From assembly GCA_039090855.1 (NCBI GenBank), contig CM077002.1, positions 86,556,194 to 86,620,193 on the forward strand: a DNA stretch of 64,000 nt, written 5' to 3'. Made by a program: the position numbers and the translations under genes. The first letter of the stretch is position 1. Each line of letters opens with the position of its first letter. This stretch comes from Macrothele yani (Eukaryota; Arthropoda; Arachnida; Araneae; Macrothelidae). Below the pieces are notes generated by a model that worked only from the letters and a program-made list of their open reading frames with translations, did no database searches and had not been told where the DNA came from. Shown here in pieces: positions 1 to 11,649 of the stretch.

Positions 1-282
1 CCCAGGTAGCACACTGACATTAGCCAACGGTTGGCCCAATGATATTTTTGCGTCGGCAGCGTTGGAAAAAATTAGAATGGTATTTTCCTGCGTGTAGCCC
101 CCGCACTATTTGTGTTTTTTGCCCCCAAAACTGTTGGGGGTGGGGACGGTCTGGTAATTTATTGTAACTATTGCACGTAAATGTTACACATACCACAATT
201 TTTGTGTGTGCACCACACCATAGATATTTAGCATTTCTAAAACAAATTCAATATATGCGGCGATATAGGTTCATATTTTAGC
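1..282. other. Unassigned AT-rich sequence
   Basis: I see no gene or recognised repeat here. The stretch leads into the tandem repeat that starts near position 283. Confidence 0.4.
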
Positions 283-930
283 GCCGTTGTAACAACTAAC
301 AGTATTTATCTCTGCCCTTTTTCTTTTTTTAACTTTTATCTGCCTTTCCATGTTTTAACGGCATCAGCGTCGTAACAACTAATGCATTTATCTCTGCCTC
401 CCCCCTTTTTATTTTTGTCTATCGTTTAATTTTTTTTAACGGTGTAGTAACAACTAATGACACTTATTCTGACCCCCTTTATTTTTTTTATTTTTTTTGA
501 TTGGAGGTTTAACGACCACCGTGAGCAACTCAATGGGCTATAAGCAGTCGCCCGTCCCTAATTTAGGGTCACTGGTTCCAGGGAAGGGAGAGAGCCAGTG
601 CCGTAAGACAAACACAACATCCATGCCTCACCGGGATTCGAACCCGGACCCCGTTCGGACGAATGATCAGAGGCCATCGCTTAGACCACTGCGCCACCGG
701 GGCTGCCCCTTTATTTTTATCTGTCGATTTTTTAACAGTGTTGTAACAACTAACCTTATTTATCTCTGCACCCATCTTTTTATTCTTTGATTATCTTTCT
801 ATTTTTTAAACTGTGGGTGTCTACGTCTTAACAAATAACGCTATTTATCCCTCCCTTTTTCATCTATCTATTTTTTTATTGCCGTCGTAACAAATAGCGG
901 TATTTATCTCTGCCACTCCATTTTCCCACG
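283..930. repeat. Minisatellite, about 80 bp unit, six degenerate copies
   Basis: A unit with the core GTCGTAACAACTAATG followed by ATTTATCTCTGCC and a T-rich stretch recurs near 283, 366, 441, 737, 820 and 881. Copies are diverged. A SINE interrupts the array between the third and fourth copies, which explains the larger gap there. No coding role is apparent. Confidence 0.8.
487..705 (-). mobile_element. tRNA-derived SINE, with target-site duplication
   Basis: On the minus strand this reads as a tRNA-like head (A box in GTGGCGCAGTGGTCTAAG, B box GGTTCGAATCCC), a body with a conserved segment around GGAACCAGTGACCCTAAA, and an A-rich tail. The direct repeat CCCCTTTATTTTT flanks it at 474-486 and 706-718, so the insertion boundaries are clear. 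Related copies lie at 41399, 42303 and 62082, with fragments at 36188 and 42535. RNA polymerase III transcription from the internal boxes is expected for such elements. A partner LINE was not identified. Confidence 0.92.
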
Positions 931-2529
931 AAATGTGGCCTGCAGCCTATCTGGGAATTTTCTTTGGAGGGGGGGGTTATGCTCGTACTATACGCGGGAA
1001 AATACGGCACGACCCGTAAATTTAAAACTGCGTAAGTAGGCAGCAACTTGCCGATTTTAAAAAATCAATTACTTCCCTTTGATTTGATTCATTGCAAAGT
1101 CGTCGATCGTCGTATTTCGCCTTACAATCAGCTGGGTTACCTTGCCGATTGTAATGGGATGTGAAATACATAAGGAAGGGCAGGATCGGTGCTGGGGGAA
1201 GGTAGGGCACATTTTTCCCTTCTAAAAAAGGGGCAGAGCACATTTGACCATTTAAAAAAAGGGCAGGGTGCTGTGCCACGTGAACACTAGCCCCCCCCCC
1301 CCCGAATTTACAAATGCATGGCATTATTTCCATGATAATTTAATTTTGGCTATGGATGTTTTTCCTGGGGTAGTATTTTTGAGGACTTTTATTTAGTGAA
1401 TTGCTGTAAACATTGCTATAAATATCCTTTCAAACTAGGAAAAAACTTTTGTAAATGGGGGGAGGGATGATACCTATCCCTTCATGCTTTTAACTTTGAA
1501 GCATTCAAAGCAAAAAAAAAAAAAATTCCATCTTACAGGGATTTTCTCCTATGATTAAATTCTACATTCTTTGCATTCAGTGTTTTATGCTTGTATTATT
1601 TACAATCACTAAGTATTTCATATTTAAATTGTTTTCTGTGCTCCTGCCTGTTGGTGCCAAGCAAATTTATCGTTGACAAGAATATTGACTGTGTGCTATA
1701 TTCTTACTTGTCAACCACCTGCTTTCTAATAGCTCCTTAGTGGCAGAAGGAATTGAAAGAATTTTGCTGAGGATGAGGCTACTCGCCAACTATACCTTAA
1801 CAGATGTCATATGGCAATAAAGTAATTAAGGGGTTCAGAGCTTAGCTATTAACACTCATTATTTTATTGAGGAATTTAATAAGGGTTGCTCCAAGAAGAG
1901 CCCTAAACTTTGGGTGCTGATGACTGCATTTCTAATCCACTTGTCCAGTTTTAGGGGTGTATTTCCCAATCTTTTACACATGGCATCCTGTGCAGCCCTA
2001 ATTTAATTCTTTGTTGTAGGCCTACTAAGGAAACCTGTGGAGGTGTGCCTTGCATTTGCTCCCAGCAGAAATTCTGTCTTCTGCATGATAGTTTCTACCC
2101 TCCTCACCTGCACCAGTGGTTAAGCTGGTTAATCACTAGAAAAATAGGGGTTTCTTTGTTTTTTTTAACCAGAATTGAAAACTATTTTGTGCATCAATTA
2201 ATAAAGAATGTATTCTATGTGTAAGCTAATTTTTCAGAGTCAATTTACCGAACAGAAGGACATTAGAGTTTTGGGATGGTGTGATATCCCTTCACAACCC
2301 CGTGTGGCCACATCCCTGCTGGCAGCTTGAGTATGTGAAAGATTGAACACATTACCCAATTATTCTATATCTGTAATGTCCCTAATGAAATGGAAACACC
2401 ATGTCAATGAGTAGGCTACATTACAACCTTCCATAATCTTTAATTTCTTTCCTTTCAGTTTTTACTTTAACATTTCTTTTGAAAGTATTCATCACATAGT
2501 AAAATAAATGTTCTTAATTTTCTGTACAG
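931..2529. other. Intronic or intergenic sequence upstream of the DUF4806 exon
   Basis: No exon recognised. Contains C and A homopolymers (about 1290 and 1515). A patch near 1195-1330 (containing GGGGCAGAGCACA) resembles 34490-34600 and is probably a shared repeat fragment. The sequence directly before 2530 ends in a pyrimidine-rich stretch and TACAG, a plausible 3' splice site. Earlier exons are either undetected here or outside the window. Confidence 0.4.
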
Positions 2530-2692
2530 CGTCGGTACTTTTCCTCTTTGGGAGAAAACAATTCCAAAGATCTGACCAGAAGGGTTCTTCAACATATGAT
2601 TTCCCATGAGCTTTCCTTGAAGCTCAACTGGAAGGGAAGAGGCTCAAAGCAAGGGAATCATGTCTTCTCCAAATTAGTAGACTTAATACACC
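2530..2692 (+). CDS. DUF4806-type protein, penultimate coding exon
   Basis: This exon is bounded by an acceptor (CTGTACAG, ending 2529) and a strong donor (GTAAGT from 2693). The open frame gives 54 codons plus one base. It reads RYFSSLGEN, then a leucine-rich helix with LTRRVLQHMISHELS, then LNWKGRGSKQG and FSKLVDLIH. The order of glycine-containing loop, helix, NW-x-G-(K/R)-G-x-K and final helix matches the DUF4806 domain, a C-terminal domain of unknown function common in invertebrate proteins. The phase joins exactly to the exon at 6186. The N-terminal part of the protein is not visible, so the role is unknown. Such proteins are often multicopy in invertebrates, so a link to mobile DNA cannot be excluded. 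Confidence 0.75.
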
Positions 2693-2918
2693 GTAAGTAG
2701 GTCTATATGTCTATATCTGTTGCTTGAATTGTGATGACTTGCATGTGTATGTAACATACAATGTATGTGCATGTATCTAGTGTGTGTTATTTCACTGAAG
2801 AGCTCCCCATATTCACGCATTATTTTGTACAGGGTATAGGTCCAGTTGTGTTCTTTTTGTTTTGTATGCAGCAAGATCTTTGGTATCTGATTATGTATGA
2901 GTCATCATTTATATAAAG

Positions 2919-3262
2919 CAGTGGTTCCCAAATTGGGCGGTACCACCCCCTTGTGGGCGATGAGATTGCTTAGGTGGGCTCTAAGAGGCAGGGGGGGGGG
3001 GGGGCGGTGCTCGAGGTGGTCTTTTCCGAGCGTGTTGTTCGCTTATTATGACTGATGAGCGAAATACTTTCCTCGCTTAATAGTTCCAGACTGGGTGATA
3101 AATCCATTTTCAGATATTGAGGAAATTGAAGTAGTGGAAGAAGAACTAAAAAAGCTATAAAATAACATTGAGCTGCAGCCAAAGTTTAAGATACCGTACC
3201 AGGAGTTTTGGTTACAAAAGGAAATTTCTGGTTACTATCCAGCAGTATGGAAACTGGTTAAG
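2919..3262 (+). mobile_element. hAT (ZBED5/FAM200-like) transposase fossil in the intron
   Basis: CAGTGGTTCCCAAATTGGG at 2919 is a typical hAT-type terminal sequence. From about 3060 the plus strand encodes IVPDWVINPFSDIEEIE, then a stop (TAA), then the same frame continues with FKIPYQEFWLQKEISGYYPA. This matches the C-terminal part of the ZBED5/FAM200-type hAT transposases (an EFW...YP motif before the dimerisation helix). It is short and stop-interrupted, so non-functional. A poly-G tract lies at about 2990-3003. Confidence 0.7.
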
Positions 3263-4407
3263 AGTCCTCCATACCCAGGATTTCGGTGAGGGCCATGATG
3301 ATGCAGTTCTTGTGCTGTACACCCCCTAACGGAGTTGTCAGTTTTTTTTTCTCCTTAACAGACAATGGGGAATGCTTGCTAGGCACACGCGGTTACTAAT
3401 GCCTTGCTCGACCTAAAGATATAAATCAGTCCCTGCATGCAGAAAGGAAGAAATTCTGTGTGTTCCGCTGAAGAAATACAAAACTGAAGAAAATATAGCA
3501 TCGTGTAGATGGAAAAAGCAATATATCATATCACTCGTATGTGTTCCAAAATTCCTATATTTCGAGAGGAAATATCAAACAATTTTTCTGCTTTTTAATC
3601 TAGCAGATATCAAAATTAGAACTTTTTAAAAATAATTCTCAATCTGCCCATTATTCACACTTTTGCGATAATAATTAAAATATTAGTACGCAAAGTAACG
3701 CTAATATAGAAACGCAGAAAGATGGTTCAATGTTTGTTCTACATGTGGAAAAAAATATGATTTCTAAATCGCTTTTTTATATATGTAATTTCACTCTGAA
3801 AATGCATGTTTTGAGCTATTTTTCACGAGGTATGGAGGACCCTGAAAAAGCTCTTGGTTGCATTTTCAACATCATATTTGGTGGAACGCAGTTTTAGGGT
3901 GGTCATCCTACTTCCCCCCAAGCAAAGAAAGCGACTCCAGATTACCAACGTGGTGATTTAAGACTCATATTAAGTGACTTGAAACCAGACATTGGAAAAC
4001 TGGTATCACTTCATCACGCCCATCCATCACATTAACATATTTTACCGATCATCCATAAAATCTACGGGCTTTGATACTGTTTTACGGATGTACGGAAGAC
4101 TAACAATTTTATGGATTTTTGGCGATTTTAATGTCCTGAGATTTTTTTTACTTCTGTGTAATTTTCCCTTCGCCTCCTCGCTCAATTCTTTGAGGATTGA
4201 GTCAGATTCGATCTCTACCGTACTCCCACTTTAGGTAGGTCACGTGATAATCGGCGCTTCTCGTAACGCCGTCAAGGCTGCGCGCACACATCGTACAGGA
4301 TCGAGCGCTTCGGCTTTGGTATTTTGGCTCAACTTCGGTGCAGCACGGAAAGTAACGCACGTGCTTGCGGTTTTTCGTATTATCATTCTTTGTCTCTTAA
4401 TCGTGCA
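3263..4407. other. Intron sequence, no gene seen
   Basis: AT-rich intron of the DUF4806 gene. It probably includes further decayed hAT sequence (for example around 3840-3920), but no frame or boundary can be defended. Confidence 0.35.
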
Positions 4408-4740
4408 ATGGCATTGAGTAAGGCAAATAAATATTTCCAAGCATTTAAGGACAGTTATACTAAAGAATTTGCCTGCATAAAACGATCGCAAAAAGGTCCG
4501 AAGTTTGTGTTTTGTGTAGTGTGCCGATCTGACTTCAACATTTCCCATGCTGGGAAAAACGATATTTCTCAGCACGTGAAAGGGCCTAAGCACCATTGGA
4601 CTCTTATTTCAAGGCTAGCGATAGTCAGTCGGATGTGCTACGCGCTGAATTGCTGTTTACGTAATTTTTAATTGAACATAATGTTCCAATAAGTGCCGCG
4701 GACCATGCCGGGCCGTAATGGTTTTAGGAAATTGTACAAA
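4408..4740 (+). pseudogene. BED-like zinc finger of a hAT-type transposase, fragment
   Basis: The plus strand encodes ALSKANKYFQAF, then FVFCVVCRSDFNISHAGKND followed by ISQHVKGPKHH. This gives a C-x2-C ... H-x4-H zinc-binding pattern in the context CxVCxxDFxxxHxGxxDIxxH, which is characteristic of zinc fingers at the N-terminus of many animal hAT-derived proteins. Downstream, in a shifted frame, AELLFT and LIEHNVPISAADHAGP continue the family pattern, so at least one frameshift or stop separates the parts. It is a decayed transposase fragment inside the DUF4806 intron and differs from the C-terminal fossil at 3060-3262. Confidence 0.7.
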
Positions 4741-5586
4741 GAAACCTAAAGGTAAGTTGTCATACAGAAGGGTGTGCAGATTTTCCTTACGCATAGTTTT
4801 TTTACTGATGTGCACGTATAATTTTACTGATGCACATTTCCCCAGGTTGGCAGGCATGCATTAAGAATTTACAGAATAATGAGGTACTCTACCTAGTTAC
4901 TAAGGGTGGTATATAATACTGACTATCAGACTTGAAAAGATATCACTGGATCAAGTTCACCAATTATGTTTAATTAATTTTTTAGAATTATTTGGTGACC
5001 ATCGTGTGTGTATTGTTCATGAAGGCATTTAGATTATATTTCCCTCTGCTTCCTCAGCTGAGCCACGAGGTACTGGCACGTGCTCCGCCAACAAGCTTTG
5101 ATCCCTAAGTCATCTCCGGGCACGGGAGGCATTGATCTTGGATAATATTAATCTCCCGGGCCATCACTTTCTGCTTCCGGGCTGCATTGTGATGGCTACC
5201 AGCAACCTCTGTTTTTACCACTTGACTTGTCCTTACAGTGTGTGGGCATACCAGTCTGGGGTAGTCATTGACATTCCCATCTGAATGAATCATTGTACAG
5301 TGAGGCACAGACATCCTACCAATTTACAGGTTCTTGAGGTTCTGGAAAATCTCAGATGCTTATTTACCTTCCTTATGTAAGGCAATTACAGTAACTTTAT
5401 AATTTTGCTTTTTACTGTAGTTGAACTCATAGTAGTAGAGCTACAACTTTGGTTGCCTGACTAATCTGACATTGTAGACCAGTTTTTTGCTCAATGGCAT
5501 ACATTTGTAACAGTACTTATGGCTAGACTAGGTGTAAAAAATTAACAGGTCCTTCCCATCATGAAAAAGGAGATGGAAGAACCAAT
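4741..5586. other. Intron sequence, no gene seen
   Basis: No domain recognised. A patch near 5040-5330 is less AT-rich than its surroundings and has a short minus-strand open frame of 69 codons, but it resembles no family I know. Confidence 0.35.
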
Positions 5587-5915
5587 TAGATCAATAAAGA
5601 ACTTACCAAAAGATAGTCTTGAATAATACTGTTTTAATACGTTGGAAAAAGTAAATGATACATACTAGTACTTTCGTCTCTACATAAGAGACATCCTCAG
5701 GTAAATGATATGAAAACGCGACTACCGTGGGCCAGGCCCACGGCAGTCGTGTTTTCATATGTAATCTAGGCCCACGGTAGTCGTGTTTTCATATCATTTA
5801 CCTGAGGATGTCTCTTATGTAGAGACGAAAGAACTAGTATGTATCATTTAATTTTTCCAACGTATTAAAACAGTATTATTCAAGACTATCTTTTGGTAAG
5901 TTCTTTATTAATCTA
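5587..5915. mobile_element. Foldback MITE-like palindrome
   Basis: Two arms of about 145 bp are near-perfect reverse complements: TAGATCAATAAAGAACTTAC at the left and its complement at the right end, with only scattered changes. The centre carries a partial third copy of the inner arm sequence (a CCCACGG-AGTCGTG block occurs three times, in both orientations). No coding capacity. It sits in the last intron of the DUF4806 gene and would form a long hairpin in the pre-mRNA. A flanking target duplication is not obvious. Confidence 0.85.
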
Positions 5916-6185
5916 TTTGTTTTGTGTAAGTTTAGTTTATTTCTAAGATTGTATATTTTAGTAGTAACATATTATACTAGGAAGAGCCAATGTTAATATC
6001 TGGCAAGTTTCTAAGTACACTCTTCAGTAATTTTGGTGGTCTTTAAATTAGAACATTCTCAAAAAAAAAGTTTTGTGACTTACCATTAATGAACAGATTG
6101 TAACAAATATAACTGTTTTTTGCTTGTAATATTTCTAAAATTTGGATGTTTGTTTATTTAATGTTTTTTTTCCTCCTCACTGCAG

Positions 6186-6256
6186 GCTCTGTTGTGAAAA
6201 ATCCGTATTGCCGAACTACGACAGTTAGTGAAACTGAAACTGAAGTTAAAAGATAG
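6186..6256 (+). CDS. DUF4806-type protein, terminal coding exon
   Basis: Preceded by a strong polypyrimidine tract and acceptor (CTCACTGCAG, ending 6185). Joined to the exon ending at 2692, the phase is exact: the split codon CGC is followed by SVVKNPYCRTTTVSETETEV, then KR and stop TAG at 6254-6256. DUF4806 domains usually end with a segment of this kind (a basic-NP-containing turn followed by a T/E-rich final helix), so this is the natural C-terminus. The intron between the two exons is about 3.5 kb, expanded by transposon debris. Confidence 0.72.
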
Positions 6257-6314
6257 CTGAGGTTTTCAGCTGATAGGTTTGGTGGGCGCTACAAGCGCAG
6301 CTCACCACATGTCT

Positions 6315-6386
6315 AATAAAAATAGTTTCAGCTTTTTTATATTATGGTGCACAAATGCTGCTCATCACAATGATTGAAAAAATAAA
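6315..6386 (+). promoter_or_regulatory. Polyadenylation signals of the DUF4806 gene
   Basis: AATAAA hexamers at 6315-6320 and 6381-6386 lie 59 and 125 bases after the stop codon, as expected for a 3' UTR. Confidence 0.6.
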
Positions 6387-6636
6387 CTATTTTATAATAC
6401 CAACATGGAAAGTATTCTTAATATCTGTTTTATCCCAGTGAATGTTCAAGAGCAATTTTTGTGAGTGAATTTTACACATAAAATCACAGTAATGGTAGTC
6501 AGTTCAAACCCAACTACACAATCTAAGTAGAATATCAGAACAAATGCCTCCTTTGCTAATAATATTTCCGGTCTGTTGCTATAAATCATTGAAAATTTAA
6601 TTCCAATATTGTACGTCTAACATATAACCATAATTA

Positions 6637-6723
6637 GTGATTCAACACCCAGATGTTCGCTTATCCATGTTGACTACGGAGTCCACGTGGATGAGCGAAC
6701 ATATGCATGTTGAATCACCAACT
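6637..6723. repeat. Imperfect inverted repeat (hairpin)
   Basis: GTGATTCAACACCCAGATGT and the following bases to about 6670 are complementary to 6684-6723, with about 13 bases between. The arms differ at a few positions. It may be a small MITE or a structured 3' element. It lies 380 bases after the DUF4806 stop codon. Confidence 0.7.
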
Positions 6724-7159
6724 ATGGGTCTGTTGCTGGAAAAAAATTATTTTTTTTAATAATTGTTTCCCTGTTTAAATTCAGGGTGCCCGGAAAGCAA
6801 AATTAAAAAAAATTGATAGTGTATTTTAAATTTATTAATAAAATTCAGATTTTTTTTAATGATACCAAATTTATTTTGCTAAGATAAATAGAAGATTGTT
6901 TAAAATTCTTTTGAACTGTTGTAGCTGCACTGAAAAAGGTATGATAAGACGTCTAACATCTCTGCATTTTTCTCAAAACAGCGTGTGCTCACCTATTCTT
7001 TCAAGTAACGCCACAAGATGAAGTCCAGAGCCACGGGGGCCATTCCACCATTATAACCATTTATCTGGTGTCATCCAGGAACCTCCGTATGTTGGCTGCC
7101 TTGTGAGCTGTTGTGCCATCATGTGGGTACCACATGCACTGGTACCAAAAATCTAAGTT
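6724..7159. other. Unassigned sequence left of the giant palindrome
   Basis: AT-rich at first, more balanced from about 6960. No gene or repeat recognised. Confidence 0.35.
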
Positions 7160-7166
7160 GTATATA
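7160..7166. repeat. Left copy of the 7-bp flanking repeat
   Basis: GTATATA abuts the first palindromic base region (GCTGAGTAGAGG). The matching copy is at 22062-22068. The motif is AT-rich, so a chance match is possible. Confidence 0.55.
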
Positions 7167-7226
7167 GCTGAGTAGAGGAAAATGGAGACTTCTGGCACAG
7201 GGACAGCCCTCCATAGACTTAACATT

Positions 7227-7670
7227 GGCTGTCCACGAGGCTATCCCCGGCTATCCACGAGGCTGTCCCCGGCTGTCCAAAGGCTGCCCCAGCTGCCCCC
7301 GAGTCAGAATTTTTATCACGTGATCGTCCCCATGATGTGCTGCCCCCTAGCGGTGCTCCTTGGAACTTTCAATGGAACTTTTGAGGGATGGCAACGACCG
7401 AGAGGGAAAGGGGGTGGATATAGGGGGATGTCAACTCGATGTGCTGTCCCCGAGTCAGAATTTTTATCACGCGATCGTCCCCATGATGTGCTGCCCCCTA
7501 GCGGTGCTTCTTGGAACTTTCAATGGAACTTTGTTTTTGAGGGATGGCAACGACCGAGAGGGATAGGGGGTGGATATATGGGGGAATGTCAACTCGATGT
7601 GCTGCCCCCTAGCGGTGCTTTTTGGAACTTTCGATGGATCTTTGATTTTGAGGGATGGCAACAACCGAGT
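7227..7670 (+). repeat. Terminal tandem array of the left arm
   Basis: The outermost part (7227-7303) is a mini-repeat of GGCTRTCCACGAGG / GGCTGTCCCC type. Inside it lie three longer units, each with TGCTGCCCCCTAGCGGTGC (near 7341, 7493 and 7601), then TTGGAACTTTCAATGGAACTT, then GATGGCAACGACCGAGAGGG and a GGGGGTGGATATAGGGGGAT segment. An open frame runs through the array, but only because unit lengths keep phase; it has no protein-like composition. Confidence 0.9.
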
Positions 7671-7843
7671 GGGTCCGTTGGGATTTTTTGCATTTATTCC
7701 AGTGGTTTTCAAGCGGGATTTTTCCTCCTCTTCGATGTTATTTTTCACCGGAGGAAATTTTTACGTAACGATGCTTAGGAATTTTCTTTCCAATGGAGTA
7801 AAAATGCTCTAACGGTCTCAGCAAGGTCCTAACTCACGATGAT

Positions 7844-8450
7844 TTGGTTTCAAAAAATTGGTCAGGTGGTCTCGTGTACTACGTATTCACTCTATTTTTT
7901 TTTAATTACTTTTACATTATTTCTTCATGGTTTTTTTTTATATATTTTTTGTATGTTTTGAGGGAGTTTTTTCGTGTAGATGTAATGAATTTTCTTGGGA
8001 ACTTTTCTTTTTCATACATTTCATTTTATTTCAGACCATGAGACGGGGAAATGCTTATTTAGAAACGATTTCGTTCCTGTTCGCAGTAACTATTGGACTT
8101 TGACAAAAATGTTGGGAAATCAAGCGGAAATGTAGACATGTTAATTCTGAGTCTTTCGCCTTTCCAATATTTTTTTTTCTAGTCGTAATGTTTTCATGTA
8201 CTATGTATTCCAGCTCTTTTCTTTTTTATAACTTTTACGTTATTTCATCATGAATTTTTGATATTTTTTGTATGTTTTGAGGGAGTTTTTTCGTGTAGAT
8301 GTAATGAATTTTCTGGGGAACTTTTCTTTTTCCTTTATTCAATTTTATTACAGATCATGAGACGAGGAAATGCTTCTTTAGAAACGATTTCGTTCCTGTT
8401 CGCAGTAATTATTGGACTTTGTCATTTTTTTTTTTTTTTTGTTAAATGAC
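7844..8450. repeat. Tandem duplication in the left arm, about 300 bp unit
   Basis: Segments at about 7930-8110 and 8240-8420 share TTTTGAGGGAGTTTTTTCGT, GTAGATGTAATGAATTTTCT and TTCGTTCCTGTTCGCAGTAA. The same duplication exists in the right arm (20613-21224), so it predates the palindrome or was copied between the arms. Confidence 0.85.
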
Positions 8451-11400
8451 TTCATGCTAATTCTGAGTCTTTCGCCTTTGCAATATTATTTTCTCGTAAT
8501 TTTTTCGTGTGTTCAAGAACTCTACAGGTCTTTCACAGTTACAATTCTGATGAAACAATATTTTCTTACTTTATTTCGCATATCATTATAGCTTCCCAAT
8601 TTCGCTATTTTACTTCATCTTTTTTTTTTTTTGAAATTTCGTAAAACTTTTCAGTATGTCAGTAATTGTTTTCTTACTTGGTCAAACTTGTGACTCCATT
8701 TATTTGGACTCTTTTTTTTTTTTTTCATTTCATTTCAACAAAACGATTATTTTAGATGTAGCAAGTCATCAGATTTTTGTTTCCTTATATAGCATATTTT
8801 CAAACTTGCTTAAAAATATTCCTCAAAGCTTTGCATGTAATCAAATATGCATTTTTTTTTTATTCTTTCCTAGTTTGCTATACTTTTCGTGGACTGTCCC
8901 AATAAGAAAGCATTCATTGTCAAGACATACAATCTAAAACCTTTTTTCTTACGATAAAATTTGTATTCTTTGGGCTGTATATTTTTCTGTCTCGTCCGAA
9001 AAACATTCATTCTAGAGGCAAAGCTAGTGATTCCGTTCATCCCATAAACATTATTTTTTTAACGTTTTACTAACTCATCAGAAAAGCAGTTATTCCCCAC
9101 CCCCATAGCGAAAATAAAGAAGTTCTTACTTCTTTTCCATACATATCAACTCAATCTATTTCTTTTCGAAATGCTGGTCATGACATTTCAACTAAAATTT
9201 CCTACTTTCACCAAAAATCATATTCTTAAACGAGCTATTTTTTTTTTTTTTACTTTATTTCATGTATAACTAAATTTTTATTGTTTCCTCACCTCATCAA
9301 AGTTAATAAGAACTTCCCCAATCTCATTCCTTTCCCTCATTTAGTTCGCTTTAAATTGAGATGTTTCAAAACTTCGCGTATATTTCTTTCACTAAATGTC
9401 CAGTTCTCCCGTATCGGTCCCATCATTTTTAACTTCTGTGCCAGCCGCATTTTTCTTTAGACGTTTAGTTTCATTGACCTTTTCTTTCGTTTCAATTAGG
9501 TTTTCATTATCGTATTTTTTATTCATTGTCTCAGCAGAAAAAGCTTTCATTCTGGAGACATTGCGACTAAGTCCGTACTTCCTATAAACATTTTTATTTC
9601 ACGTTTTACTAATTCGTAAGAAAAGCAAATGTTTCCAAACTCTCATAGTGAAAATATCGTATTCCCCTTATTTTACTTATTATGTTTTTCCTTCTATTCA
9701 GTGTTGTATGATTCTTAAAACTTTGGTTTATTTTTATGAAACTTCTTTTTTTTTTTTTTCTTAGTTTTTTTTTTTTTTTTTCTGATTCAACCTATCAATC
9801 TTTTCCTATCGATTTAATTGCTCTTATTTTTCCATTCGACTTTACAACAGAAATGTGTCTAAAATCTTCAGATGTATTTTAGTCTCTAAGGCCGATTCTT
9901 CACTATTTCAAATAAAGTCATTGTAGGATTTTAGTGTAAATGCCCCTAAATCTTTAGAACTTCCTTTTCATAGTTAGATACTAATTCCTCGAGGTTTAAA
10001 TTAAAACATGAAAGAAGAGTGTTTTTACGCTCTCTCCAGTGAACGAAGAGTGTTTTTACGCTTTCCCCAAGAAATTAACTTTGGAATCTCCCTTCTTCTA
10101 CCGGAAAATGACTATCTTGTGCGACAGTTTTCACGCGTCTACTGCTTTGCTGGAAAACCTCATATGACATGAAATCCCTTTTCTTGGTAGATTAAACTAA
10201 ATTCTGGTTTTGAACTTTGAACGCAAACTCAAGCTTGCAAAAGCATAGTTTTCTGAGCAAACTTAACTGTCTAAGATGACAAAAATCTAAAACTGGTGAC
10301 TCAATGGGACAGAGCGTTTGAACTTTGCCGTTCATTCAAGATTTAAGAGATCAGTCGTGAACCACTACAAGGGAAATAAGCAGACCCTGATTTAGTCCAC
10401 TGTTTCCAAGGAAGGTAGAAAGCTAGTGTCGTAATTCAAAAGCTCATAACTCAAGCCTCCCCAGGATTTAATTTTGGACGGGCGATTAGTCAGATGTCAA
10501 TGCTTAGACATTGAAAAATTACTTCAGACAAATATTTTCTTACTTAAAAGTGCTTCAAGTCAGAATTTGTATTACTTAAGATTCCCCTTAGTCAATATTT
10601 TTTCTATCTTAAAAACTTCTAAAGGGTTGATTTTGAAAAAAAAAAAAATGAGTTCTCCCAAAAACGTAAAATTTCCACAGAATTGTATGAGGAACCAAAT
10701 AAATTGACGAAGCTTGAATGTTAAGTCTTTCAACCCATTTCTTTCTCTTCATGTTTCATTCCATAAACTTTCTTCAAATTCCTATATACCCAAGAATTTT
10801 GTTAAATGTCCAAGTTCGACTCCACCAGAAATTTTCTGAAAATGATAGTTTCTCTTTTTAAAAAAAAATTCCAAAATAAGAATCCCTTCAATGAAACAAG
10901 AAATTCCTATTCAAAGCATTCCATCATTCTTTCTACTTCAAATACTCTCTTTGTAAATCTAAGGAGATGTTTTTGTTTTAGGTTTTTTTTTTTTTTTAAT
11001 ATTCATATATTTTTCCCTCTAACTTTAGAAGATATTTTCCCGAAATGTATGTACATATACGATAGTAAAACATCATACAACTGCTTGATGTTCAATTCAC
11101 TTCACGCTGTCTTAAGGATATTCTTTCATTTTCTCATAACACATAGATATGTTATTTTTCTTCCCATTTACTTCAAAGGCTTGAGATCAACTTAATCGAG
11201 TCCTTTGAGAAAAACTTTCATAGAAAAGCATAAATGTACTGAAAATGTCAGTTTTCTTAAAGAAATCATAAGAATAAGAATTTTTTTTTTACTGAAACAA
11301 GTTTCCCATGTTCAAAGCATTAAGTGGCTCTTTTCGCATCAAATTCAGTATTTCTTCATGTAAACTTTATTCTTTTTCTACTTCATATCGTCGTTCGTTT

Positions 11401-11474
11401 CTTGTTTTTCCCTATGTAACTTAAAACTTCTTTTCTTAATCTATTTTTCATAAAGTATCATTCTTTTGAGTTGA

Positions 11475-11478
<4 letters not shown>
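8451..11478. other. Left arm, AT-rich interior without a supportable gene
   Basis: Dense in T-tracts and A-tracts. Open frames of 60-130 codons occur and are shared with the other arm, but they are rich in F/S/I/K from T-runs and lack any recognisable domain. A short direct repeat, GAAGAGTGTTTTTACGCT, occurs twice near 10013 and 10045. Confidence 0.5.

Positions 11479-11537
<59 letters not shown>
11479..11537. repeat. (CT)n microsatellite, left arm
   Basis: About 29 CT units. The mirror copy in the right arm (17541-17588, GA orientation) has about 24, so the two arms differ in repeat number. Confidence 0.97.
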
Positions 11538-11543
<6 letters not shown>

Positions 11544-11649
11544 ATGCATTCATAAGTTCATATTGAGAAGGGTTTAAATTTTGATTGAAAGATCGTTTTA
11601 GGAAAAGTTGAAAACTGATAATGTTCGTTTCGGAAAAGTACATTCTCTT

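Noticed and set aside
569..775. Antisense frames over the SINE copies
   Set aside because: They recur at each SINE and reflect its sequence, not a protein.
2985..3005. G-quadruplex or regulatory role for the poly-G tract
   Set aside because: A single homopolymer at a degraded hAT end; there is no supporting context.
7182..7778. Long open frames through the palindrome ends (198 and 261 codons)
   Set aside because: They run through tandem repeats whose unit length keeps frame; the peptide repeats with the DNA and shows no domain. Treated as repeat artefacts.
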